Position numbers and translations under genes: made by a program. Of a DNA stretch of 64,000 bases, positions 36,356 to 44,725 are shown piece after piece (positions within the stretch are counted from its first letter, which is position 1; each line of letters begins with the position of its first letter). The notes beneath the pieces are model-generated. The model was not told the DNA's origin. It saw nothing but the letters and a program-made list of their open reading frames with translations, and searched no databases. Source of the stretch: Gracilibacillus halotolerans (lineage in GTDB: Bacteria; Bacillota; Bacilli; Bacillales; Amphibacillaceae); contig NZ_JACHON010000012.1 in the NCBI RefSeq assembly GCF_014206945.1, positions 1-64,000 on the forward strand, given 5' to 3'.

Positions 36356-37192
36356 TTATTCCGTTGATAGAGAGGCGGTTACAATCGTTCTAAGTAATTC
36401 ATTGTGTACTTCGTTACTTATCTCTATATTAATCTCTTGTGTCGTAACCTCACCATTTCGGTTCGTGATCGTAATTGTAATTGTATCTTTTAATAAATCC
36501 TCAGGATAACCAGTGATATCAATGTGGCCTTGAGGAGTAAATTGGGCAAAATCATTTTCAGCTGCCCACTCATATAAATCCCATGCGAACCATCGATACC
36601 AAATTTGATCATATTCAGTAAAATCCTTATCAAACTCCATCGTAAGCTTTTTATCATATAGTTTTTCCGGATAGAATATAGAAATCTGTTTTTCTTCATC
36701 GAAATCTTGGAAGTACTCTGTATTCCAAAACTTTTCGTGTTGTGTTTCCGTCCAGTCCACAGCATACAAATATTCGTTTTCCGATTCCATTTCTATCTTA
36801 GCAATGTTTTCACCTTCGATATAAAACTCTAAATCTGGTCTTGATTCAATTTTGCTCACTGATGTACTAAAACCATTTTCATAATTTTCATAGGAATCTC
36901 GATAATCCTCCATTTTTATAGATGTACCATTTGAATGAATGAAATTAATCCCATATGTTATGTCATTTCCCCCAAATGGATTTAAAAAAGATAATAATAA
37001 TATAATGGCAAGACTGAAACCTATAGTTCCAATAGAAACTGTAGTACGTTTCCTATTACGCCCTTTCTTCATCACTTTTGCAGGGACTTGTTGATGAGCA
37101 ATAATATCCCGTTTCATTCTTTCTTTCTGATTTTCACTTGGGGACATTGTATCAAAATAGTCTATTAATTTATCTTTATTCAAGATAATCAT
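36356..37192 (-). CDS. Membrane-anchored putative anti-sigma factor
   Basis: A 278-residue protein with an N-terminal cytoplasmic part (about 1-50), one membrane segment (VSIGTIGFSLAIILLLSFLN) and a long extracytoplasmic domain. It overlaps the ECF sigma gene by 17 bases at its start. Gene order sigma/membrane protein, the single membrane segment and translational coupling indicate an anti-sigma factor, although there is no zinc-binding HxxxCxxC motif. It may be of the class with a short N-terminal sigma-binding helix (YFDTMSPSENQKERMKRDI). Confidence 0.65.
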   Translation of the reverse strand: MIILNKDKLIDYFDTMSPSENQKERMKRDIIAHQQVPAKVMKKGRNRKRTTVSIGTIGFSLAIILLLSFLNPFGGNDITYGINFIHSNGTSIKMEDYRDSYENYENGFSTSVSKIESRPDLEFYIEGENIAKIEMESENEYLYAVDWTETQHEKFWNTEYFQDFDEEKQISIFYPEKLYDKKLTMEFDKDFTEYDQIWYRWFAWDLYEWAAENDFAQFTPQGHIDITGYPEDLLKDTITITITNRNGEVTTQEINIEISNEVHNELLRTIVTASLSTE

Positions 37193-37697
37193 CTCCTATT
37201 TCTATTTTCAAGCGTTTTTTAGCATTCCTCAACCTTGTTTTTACCGTATTAATATTTATTTTTAGCATCTCTGCTATTTCTACTTGTTTGTACCCTTCAT
37301 AATAATGGAGATAAATAATTAACCGCGTTTTCGCCGGTAATTTTTTCAAACCCTCTTCTAAATCACTATATTGAAATGATTCTGTTCCTTTCCATCCAAT
37401 AGAATTAAGATCAAAGTCTACTATTTTCTTACGCCACCATTTTCGATGGAAATCGAAGCAAGTATTCTTAGCAGTAACAATTAACCATGCTTTCTCATGA
37501 TTGATATCTATAAATTTCTGTTTACTTTCTACATACTTGAGAAACACTGATTGCACCGCATCCTCGGCATCTTGAATATTTCCCATGATTGAAAAGCAAA
37601 CCCTATAAACCGTATCCACATGTTCGTTATAGACATTCTCAAATCGATAATTCTCCGAAATGGTAACACCTCGCTCGTGTTTTAAAGAATTTTTCAT
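37176..37697 (-). CDS. ECF-type RNA polymerase sigma factor
   Basis: About 173 residues. Region 2 is YRFENVYNEHVDTVYRVCFSIMG, then DAEDAVQSVFLKYVE and EKAWLIVTAKNTCFDFHRKWWRKK. Region 4 is LPAKTRLIIYLHYYEGYKQVEIAEM with the helix-turn-helix NINTVKTRLRNAKKRLK. The start is ATG 37697, with AAAGGGGG upstream; the frame extends 21 codons further but without a ribosome site. It is co-transcribed with the overlapping membrane protein that likely restrains it. Target promoters are unknown. Confidence 0.88.
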   Translation of the reverse strand: MKNSLKHERGVTISENYRFENVYNEHVDTVYRVCFSIMGNIQDAEDAVQSVFLKYVESKQKFIDINHEKAWLIVTAKNTCFDFHRKWWRKKIVDFDLNSIGWKGTESFQYSDLEEGLKKLPAKTRLIIYLHYYEGYKQVEIAEMLKININTVKTRLRNAKKRLKIEIGDDYLE

Positions 37698-37931
37698 CGA
37701 ATGGATTCCCCCTTTCATTTCTAACACGAATAAACAGGCTAAAAAGTTTTCTACAGACACATAAAATTTAAGGCAAATTTACTAGCTTAATTGTAAAGAA
37801 AATCACTACTGGTGAGTCTCCAATAAAAAAATAAGTCTTTTTCTCTATAAACATAGGAGTAAATCCCCGCGTATATTCTATTTCTCCTGTATAATAATAG
37901 AGGAAGTATTACATCTAGGAGGAGATTACGT

Positions 37932-38831
37932 ATGAATTTTAAAAATATTACAGTTGCCGGTGGTGGAGTCCTCGGTAGTCAAATTGCATTTCAAACTGCC
38001 TATAAAGGATTTAAGGTATCCTTATACGACATTAACGATGAAGCAATTGAAAAAGCCAAGGAACGAATGGAGTATCTTCAATCAAGATACATAAAAGACT
38101 TAGGAGCATCAGAAGAAGACTTAAATCAGGCATTAAGCCGCCTATCCTTCCATTCTGATTTAGCTGAGGCAGTAAAAGACGCTGACTTTCTTATTGAAGC
38201 AGTTCCTGAAGTAGTTCAAATTAAGACTGACTTTTACCAGCAGTTAGCTGCAGTTGCGCCAGAAAAAACGGTCTTTGCTACGAACTCTTCAACGCTATTA
38301 CCAAGTCAATTTGCAGAGGCTACAGGACGTCCAGAAAAATTCCTTGCTCTACATTTTGCTAACGAGATTTGGAAAAATAATACTGCTGAAGTCATGAAGC
38401 ATCCTGGAACAAATAAGAAAGTATTTGATGATGTGATAGACTTTGCTAAAGCGATTGGAATGGTTGCCTTGCCTCTTCATAAAGAGCAGCCTGGCTATAT
38501 TTTGAATTCTCTCTTAGTTCCATTCCTTGATGCAGCGGAAAAATTAGTTGTAAAAGATGTTGCAGACGTGGAAACTATTGATAAAACATGGATGATTGGC
38601 ACTGGTGCGCCGCTTGGACCTTTCGCTATTTTGGATGTTGTCGGGATACGAACTGCTTATAACATTGTAGAAGCAAAAGCAAAAGCTACTAATAACGAAG
38701 AGTATAAAAATATCGCTGAATTCCTAAAAATGAATTACATTGACAAAAATAAACTAGGTATAGAATCTGGTGAAGGATTTTATAAATATCCAAACCCTTC
38801 TTATAGAAACCCAGATTTCCTAAATAATTAA
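37932..38831 (+). CDS. 3-hydroxyacyl-CoA (3-hydroxybutyryl-CoA) dehydrogenase
   Basis: It oxidises 3-hydroxyacyl-CoA with NAD+ (or the reverse) in beta-oxidation or butanoate metabolism. The 299-residue length matches single-domain-pair enzymes of the FadB2/Hbd type. The NAD-binding GGGVLGSQIA is followed by DFLIEAVPEVVQIK, and the catalytic region has TNSSTLLPSQ and LALHFANEIWKNN, whose His is the usual catalytic base. The C-terminal helical domain (APLGPFAILDVVG, YIDKNKLG) is present. TAGGAGGAGATTACGT precedes the ATG. Single gene with a strong terminator. Confidence 0.88.
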   Translation: MNFKNITVAGGGVLGSQIAFQTAYKGFKVSLYDINDEAIEKAKERMEYLQSRYIKDLGASEEDLNQALSRLSFHSDLAEAVKDADFLIEAVPEVVQIKTDFYQQLAAVAPEKTVFATNSSTLLPSQFAEATGRPEKFLALHFANEIWKNNTAEVMKHPGTNKKVFDDVIDFAKAIGMVALPLHKEQPGYILNSLLVPFLDAAEKLVVKDVADVETIDKTWMIGTGAPLGPFAILDVVGIRTAYNIVEAKAKATNNEEYKNIAEFLKMNYIDKNKLGIESGEGFYKYPNPSYRNPDFLNN

Positions 38832-38838
38832 GATAAGT

Positions 38839-38874
38839 AAACGCCATTTCCTTGAACCCAGGAAATGGCGTTTT
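38839..38874. terminator. Terminator after the 3-hydroxyacyl-CoA dehydrogenase
   Basis: AAACGCCATTTCCT and AGGAAATGGCGTTTT form a perfect stem with a 7-base loop, followed by Ts. Works for both convergent genes. Confidence 0.9.
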
Positions 38875-38882
38875 ACATCTAT

Positions 38883-39623
38883 CTATTTAGCCATCGTTCC
38901 TCCACTAATTGTACCGGATAAAGACATTGGTGCATCCATATCCACAAAAAATAAAACAACAGTTGCATCTTCTATTACTTCAATAGAAAATAAGGGTTGA
39001 TCAATATCAGTTATGGCTTCTAATTTATTTACATTTATTCCGTCTATTATAATGGAACCATCCATTACAAAGAGAAACGGCTTATAACCATTCATTTTAG
39101 GCACGTTTAATGTATCGCCTTTACGCGGATGTGCATCCATTATGTAAACTTGCTGTCTTACATGTAAAGGTGCCTCGCTTCCTTCTGGACCTACCATTAC
39201 GTACCAATCTTCATTCGAAACCGGCTTCTCATGAAATTGAATGGTCGGTTCTAAGTTAGCTTCCCTCGGTCTTACAAATATCTGTAGCATTTCTACATGG
39301 TCCTCTTTCACTTTCTCCTCATGCCAAAAGCTTGAACCTGCATTCATTAGCATTAAATTACCTCGATTGATTGGAACTTCATATCCTGCTGAATCACGGT
39401 GATACATTGTTCCACTCCAAACATAACTAAAGATTTCATCATTGATATGTTCGTGCATCTTAATCGTGATACCCTTTTGCATCGTAGCATAGTCAATAAA
39501 ACTTAATGGACCAAAAGCAGAATCGTCATTATCTTCTAGTATTGCACCAGTGGGAATACGTGTAATCGCAATCGGACCTCTAAAAGGTTGTGTATGCGTG
39601 TCCTTAGATAGTTTTTTTATCAT
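38883..39623 (-). CDS. Pirin-family protein
   Basis: A 246-residue bicupin. The N-terminal cupin carries the iron-binding pirin pattern IKMHEHINDEIFSYVWSG (two His and a Glu) and later SFWHEEKV. The second cupin (about 150-240) lacks metal ligands, as is normal. Some pirins have quercetin dioxygenase activity; many are regulators or redox sensors. The ATG follows GGGTGATAACGG. Confidence 0.85.
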   Translation of the reverse strand: MIKKLSKDTHTQPFRGPIAITRIPTGAILEDNDDSAFGPLSFIDYATMQKGITIKMHEHINDEIFSYVWSGTMYHRDSAGYEVPINRGNLMLMNAGSSFWHEEKVKEDHVEMLQIFVRPREANLEPTIQFHEKPVSNEDWYVMVGPEGSEAPLHVRQQVYIMDAHPRKGDTLNVPKMNGYKPFLFVMDGSIIIDGINVNKLEAITDIDQPLFSIEVIEDATVVLFFVDMDAPMSLSGTISGGTMAK

Positions 39624-39804
39624 CCGTTATCACCCGCTTGTCCTTATTTGCATTCTTACTGTTATTATACCTTTTCTCGAACTTTAATACAGAATAACAC
39701 CTTTAGAAAAGTAATCTTTCTTTAACAAAATGCAAATCATCCTTTACATTTAGACTAGCTTTTGTTACATTATTTCCAGGAATAAAAAAGAGAGGAAATT
39801 AATT

Positions 39805-40020
39805 ATGCTTGAAAATAGCGTACGTGAACTTCGAGCAAGATTTCGTATGACACAAACGGATCTAGCTAAAAGCGTTGGAATCACACGTCAAACTGTTGGT
39901 TTAATTGAAAAGGGTGACTATGCTCCATCCGTCGTCTTAGCTATAAAAATTGCTCAAACGTTTGAAACAAGCGTCGAAGAAGTTTTTAGGATTAATGAAA
40001 AAGAGGTGAAAAAGAAGTGA
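39805..40020 (+). CDS. Small XRE-family regulator (YozG-like), second copy
   Basis: A 71-residue helix-turn-helix protein. MTQTDLAKSVGITRQTVGLI and KGDYAPSVVLAIKIAQTF are close to the 25212 protein. GAGAGG precedes the ATG. Its TGA overlaps the GTG of the next gene. Confidence 0.88.
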   Translation: MLENSVRELRARFRMTQTDLAKSVGITRQTVGLIEKGDYAPSVVLAIKIAQTFETSVEEVFRINEKEVKKK

Positions 40021-40466
40021 TTGAAAAGATTGCGCGATCGCCATTAAGCAACATATTTCTTATTCTACTTTTAGGAGCCTTTATTTTTTTCAGTGGGCCT
40101 AACTCAGATGTAAAGCAAGTGTACTCCCTCCTAATTACCTTAGGAATCATCATTATTTTAGTCTTATACTACCTTTCTATCTTAGTCTACAATCATAGGA
40201 ATCCAAGTAGTAAAGTAAGACTATTCGGCTGAATACCATACGAACTCAAAGAGGAAGACGAAGGAAAGCAGTGGATTACGTTTCAAGCATGTAGAAAAGT
40301 GTATATATTTTATTCCAATGCAATTCCCTTCGCCATCGTCTTGCTCGTTCTATTTGACTCCTTAAATCAGTTATCGTTAGTAATTCTTTTACTAATGGGG
40401 GTTTTTCAGTACATGATTTTTTGGTGGGAAGAGAGAAAATACAATCAAGTTGAAACGGAGGAATAG
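40017..40466 (+). pseudogene. Membrane protein paired with the XRE regulator, interrupted by in-frame TGA
   Basis: The GTG at 40017 overlaps the regulator's stop. The frame reads 71 codons (two membrane segments, IFLILLLGAFIFFSG and SLLITLGIIIILVLYYL), meets TGA at 40230-40232, and continues in the same frame for 77 codons to TAG at 40464. The second part begins IPYELKEEDEGKQWITFQ and has two more membrane segments (IPFAIVLLVLF, LSLVILLLMGVFQYMIF). Both halves have clear coding character. A single nonsense change is the simplest reading; two separate short proteins or readthrough are less likely. Confidence 0.75.
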
Positions 40467-40472
40467 GACATC

Positions 40473-40970
40473 ATGAGTATCTATATTGCTTATTTAATTA
40501 TTTTTCTATTAGGAGCTACACCTTTTTTTGAAGTTGTTGGAGTAATTCCGATTGGAGTTGCAGCTGGACTTCCTGCAGTTCCAGTTGCTATCCTTGCATT
40601 CGCTGGTAATATTCTTACCATCTGGCTCTTAATCTTAATGATGGATCACGTTAAGAAATGGATGAAAAATCGTAAAGAGAAGAAGGGGAAAGACATACCC
40701 GAGAAAAGACAGAAACGAGCAGCAAACCTTTGGAAAAAATATGGCTTACCTGGTCTAGCTATTTTGTCTCCTTTTTTGATCGGTAGTCACTTTGGAGCTA
40801 TTTTAGCGATGGGGTTTGGAGGAACACGAAAGAGAATTACATTCTGGATGACGATTAGTGTTACAGGCTGGACGATTATTATGGGGATTGCTTCTTACTA
40901 CGGTATTGATTTCTTATACCAGCAGACAGACCGTCAAGGCTTCCTATCTGAGTTCATTGATTTAGATTAG
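40473..40970 (+). CDS. Small multidrug-export (Sm_multidrug_ex) family membrane protein
   Basis: A 165-residue integral membrane protein. The N-terminal block FLLGATPFFEVVGVIPIGVA, a central basic loop (KKWMKNRKEKKGKD) and the block YGLPGLAILSPFLIGSHFGA fit PF06695. Four or so membrane segments. Despite the family name, transport function is poorly established. It lies 6 bases after the interrupted membrane gene and is probably in the same operon. Confidence 0.82.
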   Translation: MSIYIAYLIIFLLGATPFFEVVGVIPIGVAAGLPAVPVAILAFAGNILTIWLLILMMDHVKKWMKNRKEKKGKDIPEKRQKRAANLWKKYGLPGLAILSPFLIGSHFGAILAMGFGGTRKRITFWMTISVTGWTIIMGIASYYGIDFLYQQTDRQGFLSEFIDLD

Positions 40971-40980
40971 CATTTCAATA

Positions 40981-41009
40981 GAATAGAGGCGATATATCCG
41001 CCTCTATTC
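40981..41009. terminator. Terminator between convergent genes
   Basis: GAATAGAGGCG and CGCCTCTATTC form a perfect 11-bp stem. Confidence 0.85.
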
Positions 41010-41016
41010 CTAAATA

Positions 41017-41577
41017 TTAAATTTTTAGTGATCCTCTAAATCCTCTCACCCCATAGTAGGATTCTGCCCCATTATGATATACAAACACTTGATTATAGCG
41101 ACGGTCACAGAAAAGGGCGCCACCTAACTCTCTAATTTCAGCAGGTGTCTGTATCCAACTAGAAGTCTTTAAATCAAATTCACCGAGTGTTTGTAAACTG
41201 CGATATTCCTCCTCAGTTAATAGTTCTATTCCCATCTCGTTAGCCATATCGATTGCACTATTTTCAGGTTTATGCTTTTTTCTCGATTCTAATGCTTCAC
41301 GGTCGTAACATATACTACGTCGGCCTTTCGGAGTTTCAGCAGAACAATCCATAAAGATATATTCATTCGTTTCTTTATCAAAATCTACGACATCAGGTTC
41401 TCCACCTGTTCTCTCCATTTCATAGAGGGACCATAGCTTTTCCTCGTGTTGAATTAATTTAGACTGAACACTATCCCAATTTAGATTTTCATGCCAATTC
41501 ATATGTTGGTTAAATCTCTCTTCTAATATTAGTAGTAATTGTTCACGTTGTTCATATGTAATTTTATTGCTCCTCAT
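41017..41577 (-). CDS. DUF4256 family protein
   Basis: A 186-residue protein matching DUF4256, widely distributed but uncharacterised. Characteristic stretches are WSLYEMERTGGEPDVVDFD, YIFMDCSAETPKGRRSICYD and LFCDRRYNQVFVYHNGAESY. The start is ATG 41577 after TTGGAGGTAATTCTA. No signal or membrane segment. Single gene; function unknown. Confidence 0.82.
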   Translation of the reverse strand: MRSNKITYEQREQLLLILEERFNQHMNWHENLNWDSVQSKLIQHEEKLWSLYEMERTGGEPDVVDFDKETNEYIFMDCSAETPKGRRSICYDREALESRKKHKPENSAIDMANEMGIELLTEEEYRSLQTLGEFDLKTSSWIQTPAEIRELGGALFCDRRYNQVFVYHNGAESYYGVRGFRGSLKI

Positions 41578-41652
41578 TAGAATTACCTCCAATATTTATA
41601 TACTTCTTAGTATATCTTTCTTTTCCTTTTTTAAAGGGGCGGAATTCAACGT

Positions 41653-42432
41653 TTAGTTATCGTATATCTTCTTAATCTTACTATAATTCATTTCTCTAGG
41701 CTGCCAGTTGAGCTTTGATAATTCATCAAGTAACCTATCACCAACACGTTTAATATTTTCTTCGATAATCTTTCTGCCATTTTGTTCTGAAGTCTTTCTT
41801 GGGTCATCACCCCATATTCCTACCATAGAGGATTCGTCAGTAAGCTTCTCTAGATCCGTCAAATCTGGATAAAGCCCCATCATCAGCGAAGTCTCATTAT
41901 AAGCTGCATGATCTGTCATAATGCCATTATTTTCTTCTCCTCCTAAGTCCCACAATTGAAATAGCTTTAATCCAAATTTCTTTTCAAATGGTTCAATAGA
42001 TTTACTAAAGGCTTGCGTGGACGGTCCGTGGCCATGCGCAACTACTATTTTAAAACCGGCTCTGGAAAGGTTCCATAGTGTTGCCTCTATCATTTTAATA
42101 AATAAGTCCTCCTCTACGTAATATGCGGAGCCTTCTAATTGCTGAAATTGTTCGTCTTCAAAACTATGAACGTCCATACCAATGTATTCGTCCCCACCTT
42201 TTTTTACTAAGATATCAGGTCCTAAATACATCATTGGCAGAACAATACCACCTATTTTATTTGCAAGAGACATGAAGAATCCTTTTGATTGTAACCCATC
42301 GGAACCTAATGGAAGATGATAACCATGCCACTCCAACGTTCCAAGTGGCAAGTATGCAATTGGGCAATCATTTATTCGCTTAAGAAATTCTTCTGGAAGT
42401 AGCTCTTCATATAACACTTTATTTGTTTTCAT
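41653..42432 (-). CDS. Creatininase-family amidohydrolase
   Basis: About 259 residues. Metal-binding motifs are visible: YLPLGTLEWHGYHLPLGSDG (Glu, His, Asp) and IVVAHGHGPS. A further Glu lies near WDLGGEENNG. The family includes creatininase and formamide hydrolases acting in cofactor pathways, so the substrate cannot be named. The start is ATG 42432 with TTGGAGTGTTGGTA upstream. It is a single gene. Confidence 0.82.
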   Translation of the reverse strand: MKTNKVLYEELLPEEFLKRINDCPIAYLPLGTLEWHGYHLPLGSDGLQSKGFFMSLANKIGGIVLPMMYLGPDILVKKGGDEYIGMDVHSFEDEQFQQLEGSAYYVEEDLFIKMIEATLWNLSRAGFKIVVAHGHGPSTQAFSKSIEPFEKKFGLKLFQLWDLGGEENNGIMTDHAAYNETSLMMGLYPDLTDLEKLTDESSMVGIWGDDPRKTSEQNGRKIIEENIKRVGDRLLDELSKLNWQPREMNYSKIKKIYDN

Positions 42433-42596
42433 TACCAACACTCCAATACTAATCAATATTAATATCAGATAGCACACTCAAGAAAACGTTATCAATTTAA
42501 ATGACAATAGGATTTCATTTGTATTTACATATAATAAAGATACCATAGTCATAAAAACTGTCGCATCAGTAATATTCGAACACTTATATCATAAAA

Positions 42597-42631
42597 AATC
42601 TCAGACTCCTCTATTTTAGAAGCCTGAGATT
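42597..42631 (-). terminator. Terminator of cwlJ
   Basis: AATCTCAG and CTGAGATT are the outer stem, with CTTCTAAAATAGAGGAG as an imperfect inner stem. Confidence 0.7.
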
Positions 42632-42661
42632 AATCCGTTCATATACGTTTTCCAGGTGAAA

Positions 42662-43102
42662 TTATCCTAAATAAACACTTTCACACGTACCTGCAGCCGG
42701 CTCGTAAAAGCAATGTAATTTAAATTGACCTGTAAATGGTTGGTTATACCATGTAGGAGGACATGGACCATATGGATTAAAATACCACAAAGCATATTTA
42801 GCAGGGTGATCTCTCCAATACTTTAAGTTCATCTCTGCTAATCTTCTTTCAGATTCTCTTGATCGTTGATAAAAAACATTTCCCTTCTGAACCGCTTCGA
42901 AAGAATAATTGCCACCTTGTACTTGAAAGATTACATCTTCTATCGAACGTACATCAGTAAAGTCACTACAATTTGCTACGGCACGGTTTACGATAACATT
43001 TCCTACATATAGCATCCCCTGTTTACCTTCACCTTCAGCTTCTGCTCTCATCATTCTAGCCATCAAATCCACGTCCGCACTCCGATAAGCTACTCTAGCC
43101 AT
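42662..43102 (-). CDS. cwlJ: Spore cortex-lytic cell wall hydrolase CwlJ-like
   Basis: A 146-residue hydrolase_2-family protein without a signal peptide, the length and character of CwlJ, which degrades spore cortex during germination. The N-terminal MARMMRAEAEGEGKQGMLYV supplies the catalytic Glu, followed by GNVIVNRA. Later VIFQVQGGNYSFEAV and YALWYFNPYGPCPPTWYNQ are conserved. The usual partner gerQ is not in this window. It marks the organism as a spore former. Confidence 0.88.
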   Translation of the reverse strand: MARVAYRSADVDLMARMMRAEAEGEGKQGMLYVGNVIVNRAVANCSDFTDVRSIEDVIFQVQGGNYSFEAVQKGNVFYQRSRESERRLAEMNLKYWRDHPAKYALWYFNPYGPCPPTWYNQPFTGQFKLHCFYEPAAGTCESVYLG

Positions 43103-43216
43103 TTACTCCACCTCCATATTATCGTATGAGATAGCCTCCTATCATGTTATTCAATGTAAAGAAAAATGTAAGTAGTAATTCTTTATCATCACGAAAACAT
43201 TTGAAAAAACAAAAAA

Positions 43217-43243
43217 AGATAAGAACTTCAAGAGTCCTTATCT
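43217..43243 (-). terminator. Terminator of the DUF1349 gene
   Basis: AGATAAG and CTTATCT with part of the inner AACT/AGTC pair form the stem; on the minus strand TTTTTTTG follows. Confidence 0.7.
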
Positions 43244-43289
43244 GAAAATTAGTCAAATTTAATTTTAGCTTATCACTCAATCTAAATAT

Positions 43290-43928
43290 TTATAAATATG
43301 CTTCATCCGGGTCATTTCCTAACTTTTCGATTGTCAGAAAATCATATCGGACTTCCAATCCACCTTTTTGCGGGCTACACACATATACTCCCGCCTGAAT
43401 AGATGCATCATCAGGAATATGTAAATGAGTAATTCTCATTTGTTCCCAATTGTCCCCATCCCATGAATAATCTACATATCCGTTTTTTCCAATTCTAGAA
43501 ACACGGAAGTATAAATCCACTACATCTTCACATTCAACTAACTGTGTGGACCAATCCGAATATCCTTGATTCGTTACTACTGCACCTAACTTACTCAAGC
43601 TATCAGGCAAGTATTCTAACGAAGTCTTAATCCACATATCTTCAGAAAAACGTATCATTAATCCAGCTTGATCATATTTATTCTTTAAAATTAGCTTGAG
43701 TTTTGTTGTCATTCTAAAATTTTCTTTTGTTTCTTTGAATAGAAAATGTCCATCATCTGCTTGAAAACCATAATGGGTTTTTTGCCAGAAATCGGTCTTT
43801 TCCGTTGTTTTTACTACGAGTTGCGATGCCTCTTCATCTATATACCAATCACTCGGTTCACTATGCCATTTTAGAGAGGAATCTAAACTTTTATTATCAA
43901 AATTTTCATCAAGTATTTTATTATTCAT
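43290..43928 (-). CDS. DUF1349 beta-sandwich protein
   Basis: A 212-residue protein of the DUF1349 family (concanavalin-like beta-sandwich). Seen are WHSEPSDWYIDEEASQLVVK, KYDQAGLMIRFSEDMWIKTS, GYSDWSTQ and ASIQAGVYVCSPQKGGLEV. Members bind or process carbohydrate in some systems; here the role is unknown. The start is ATG 43928 after AATGGAGGTCCTTATA. Confidence 0.8.
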   Translation of the reverse strand: MNNKILDENFDNKSLDSSLKWHSEPSDWYIDEEASQLVVKTTEKTDFWQKTHYGFQADDGHFLFKETKENFRMTTKLKLILKNKYDQAGLMIRFSEDMWIKTSLEYLPDSLSKLGAVVTNQGYSDWSTQLVECEDVVDLYFRVSRIGKNGYVDYSWDGDNWEQMRITHLHIPDDASIQAGVYVCSPQKGGLEVRYDFLTIEKLGNDPDEAYL

Positions 43929-44039
43929 TATAAGGACCTCCATTCAATTCTGACTAACATACTAGTTTATTGCTATATAATTATAGTATCATTCCTACAC
44001 ATACAAATATAAGAAAATGCTTTCATACTTTATAATAGA

Positions 44040-44081
44040 AAAAACCCCTAAAATTAGATTTTGGTCTAACTTCAGAGGTGC
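44040..44081 (-). terminator. Terminator of the FMN reductase/LLM/catE cluster
   Basis: On the minus strand CCTCTGAAGTTAGA and TCTAATTTTAGGGG pair with two mismatches and are followed by six Ts. Confidence 0.8.
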
Positions 44082-44123
44082 ACTCTAAGTGAGGCGAGCC
44101 AGTTATTTTTAATACATATTCAA

Positions 44124-44660
44124 TTATCTTACTGTTTTCAATGCTTTACCCCAACTATTTACTTGGTCTAACATCATTGTCACATTTTCTAAATGTAATT
44201 CTTGTGGAGCAAATTCTCCATCTTTAAAATCAAGGAATAAAGATAAAGTTGGATGTGTACGAACATCCGCAATCATCAATTCTCCCATAATTCCACGTAA
44301 ATGCTCTGCTGCACGTGCTCCACCTGTAGAACCGTAGCTTACAATACCCGCTGCTTTATTGTTCCAAGGCTCTTGAGCTAAATCAAGTGCATTCTTTAAC
44401 GATGCAGAAATACTATGATTATATTCTTGTACGATAAAGACAAAACCATCTAAGCTAGCAAGCTTTTCGTTCCATTTTACAATACCAGGAGAGTCCCCTT
44501 CACCTAGTAAAGGTAATTCGTAATCCTTAATATCAACTATTTCATAATTAGCATCATCACGTAGATCTGCTATGCTTTTTACCCATTCCCCAACAGCCGG
44601 ACTAACTCGACCCTCTCTCGTACTTCCTAAAATAATCCCGATATTTAATTTTTCGTTCAT
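44124..44660 (-). CDS. NAD(P)H-dependent FMN reductase
   Basis: A 178-residue flavodoxin-fold reductase. It has the FMN phosphate loop LGSTREGRVSP and the motif FVFIVQEYNHSISASLKNALD, then GIVSYGSTGGARAAEHLR. It supplies reduced FMN or reduces quinones. The start at 44660 is favoured by AGGAGGAAAATACA; an upstream ATG at 44711 (MSFFGKLFKE...) with a weaker site is possible. It follows the LLM oxidoreductase gene closely, so the two probably form a two-component flavin system. Confidence 0.85.
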   Translation of the reverse strand: MNEKLNIGIILGSTREGRVSPAVGEWVKSIADLRDDANYEIVDIKDYELPLLGEGDSPGIVKWNEKLASLDGFVFIVQEYNHSISASLKNALDLAQEPWNNKAAGIVSYGSTGGARAAEHLRGIMGELMIADVRTHPTLSLFLDFKDGEFAPQELHLENVTMMLDQVNSWGKALKTVR

Positions 44661-44725
44661 TGTATTTTCCTCCTGTGATGTTTCCTTAAATAATTTTCCG
44701 AAAAAACTCATGCTGATCAACCCTT

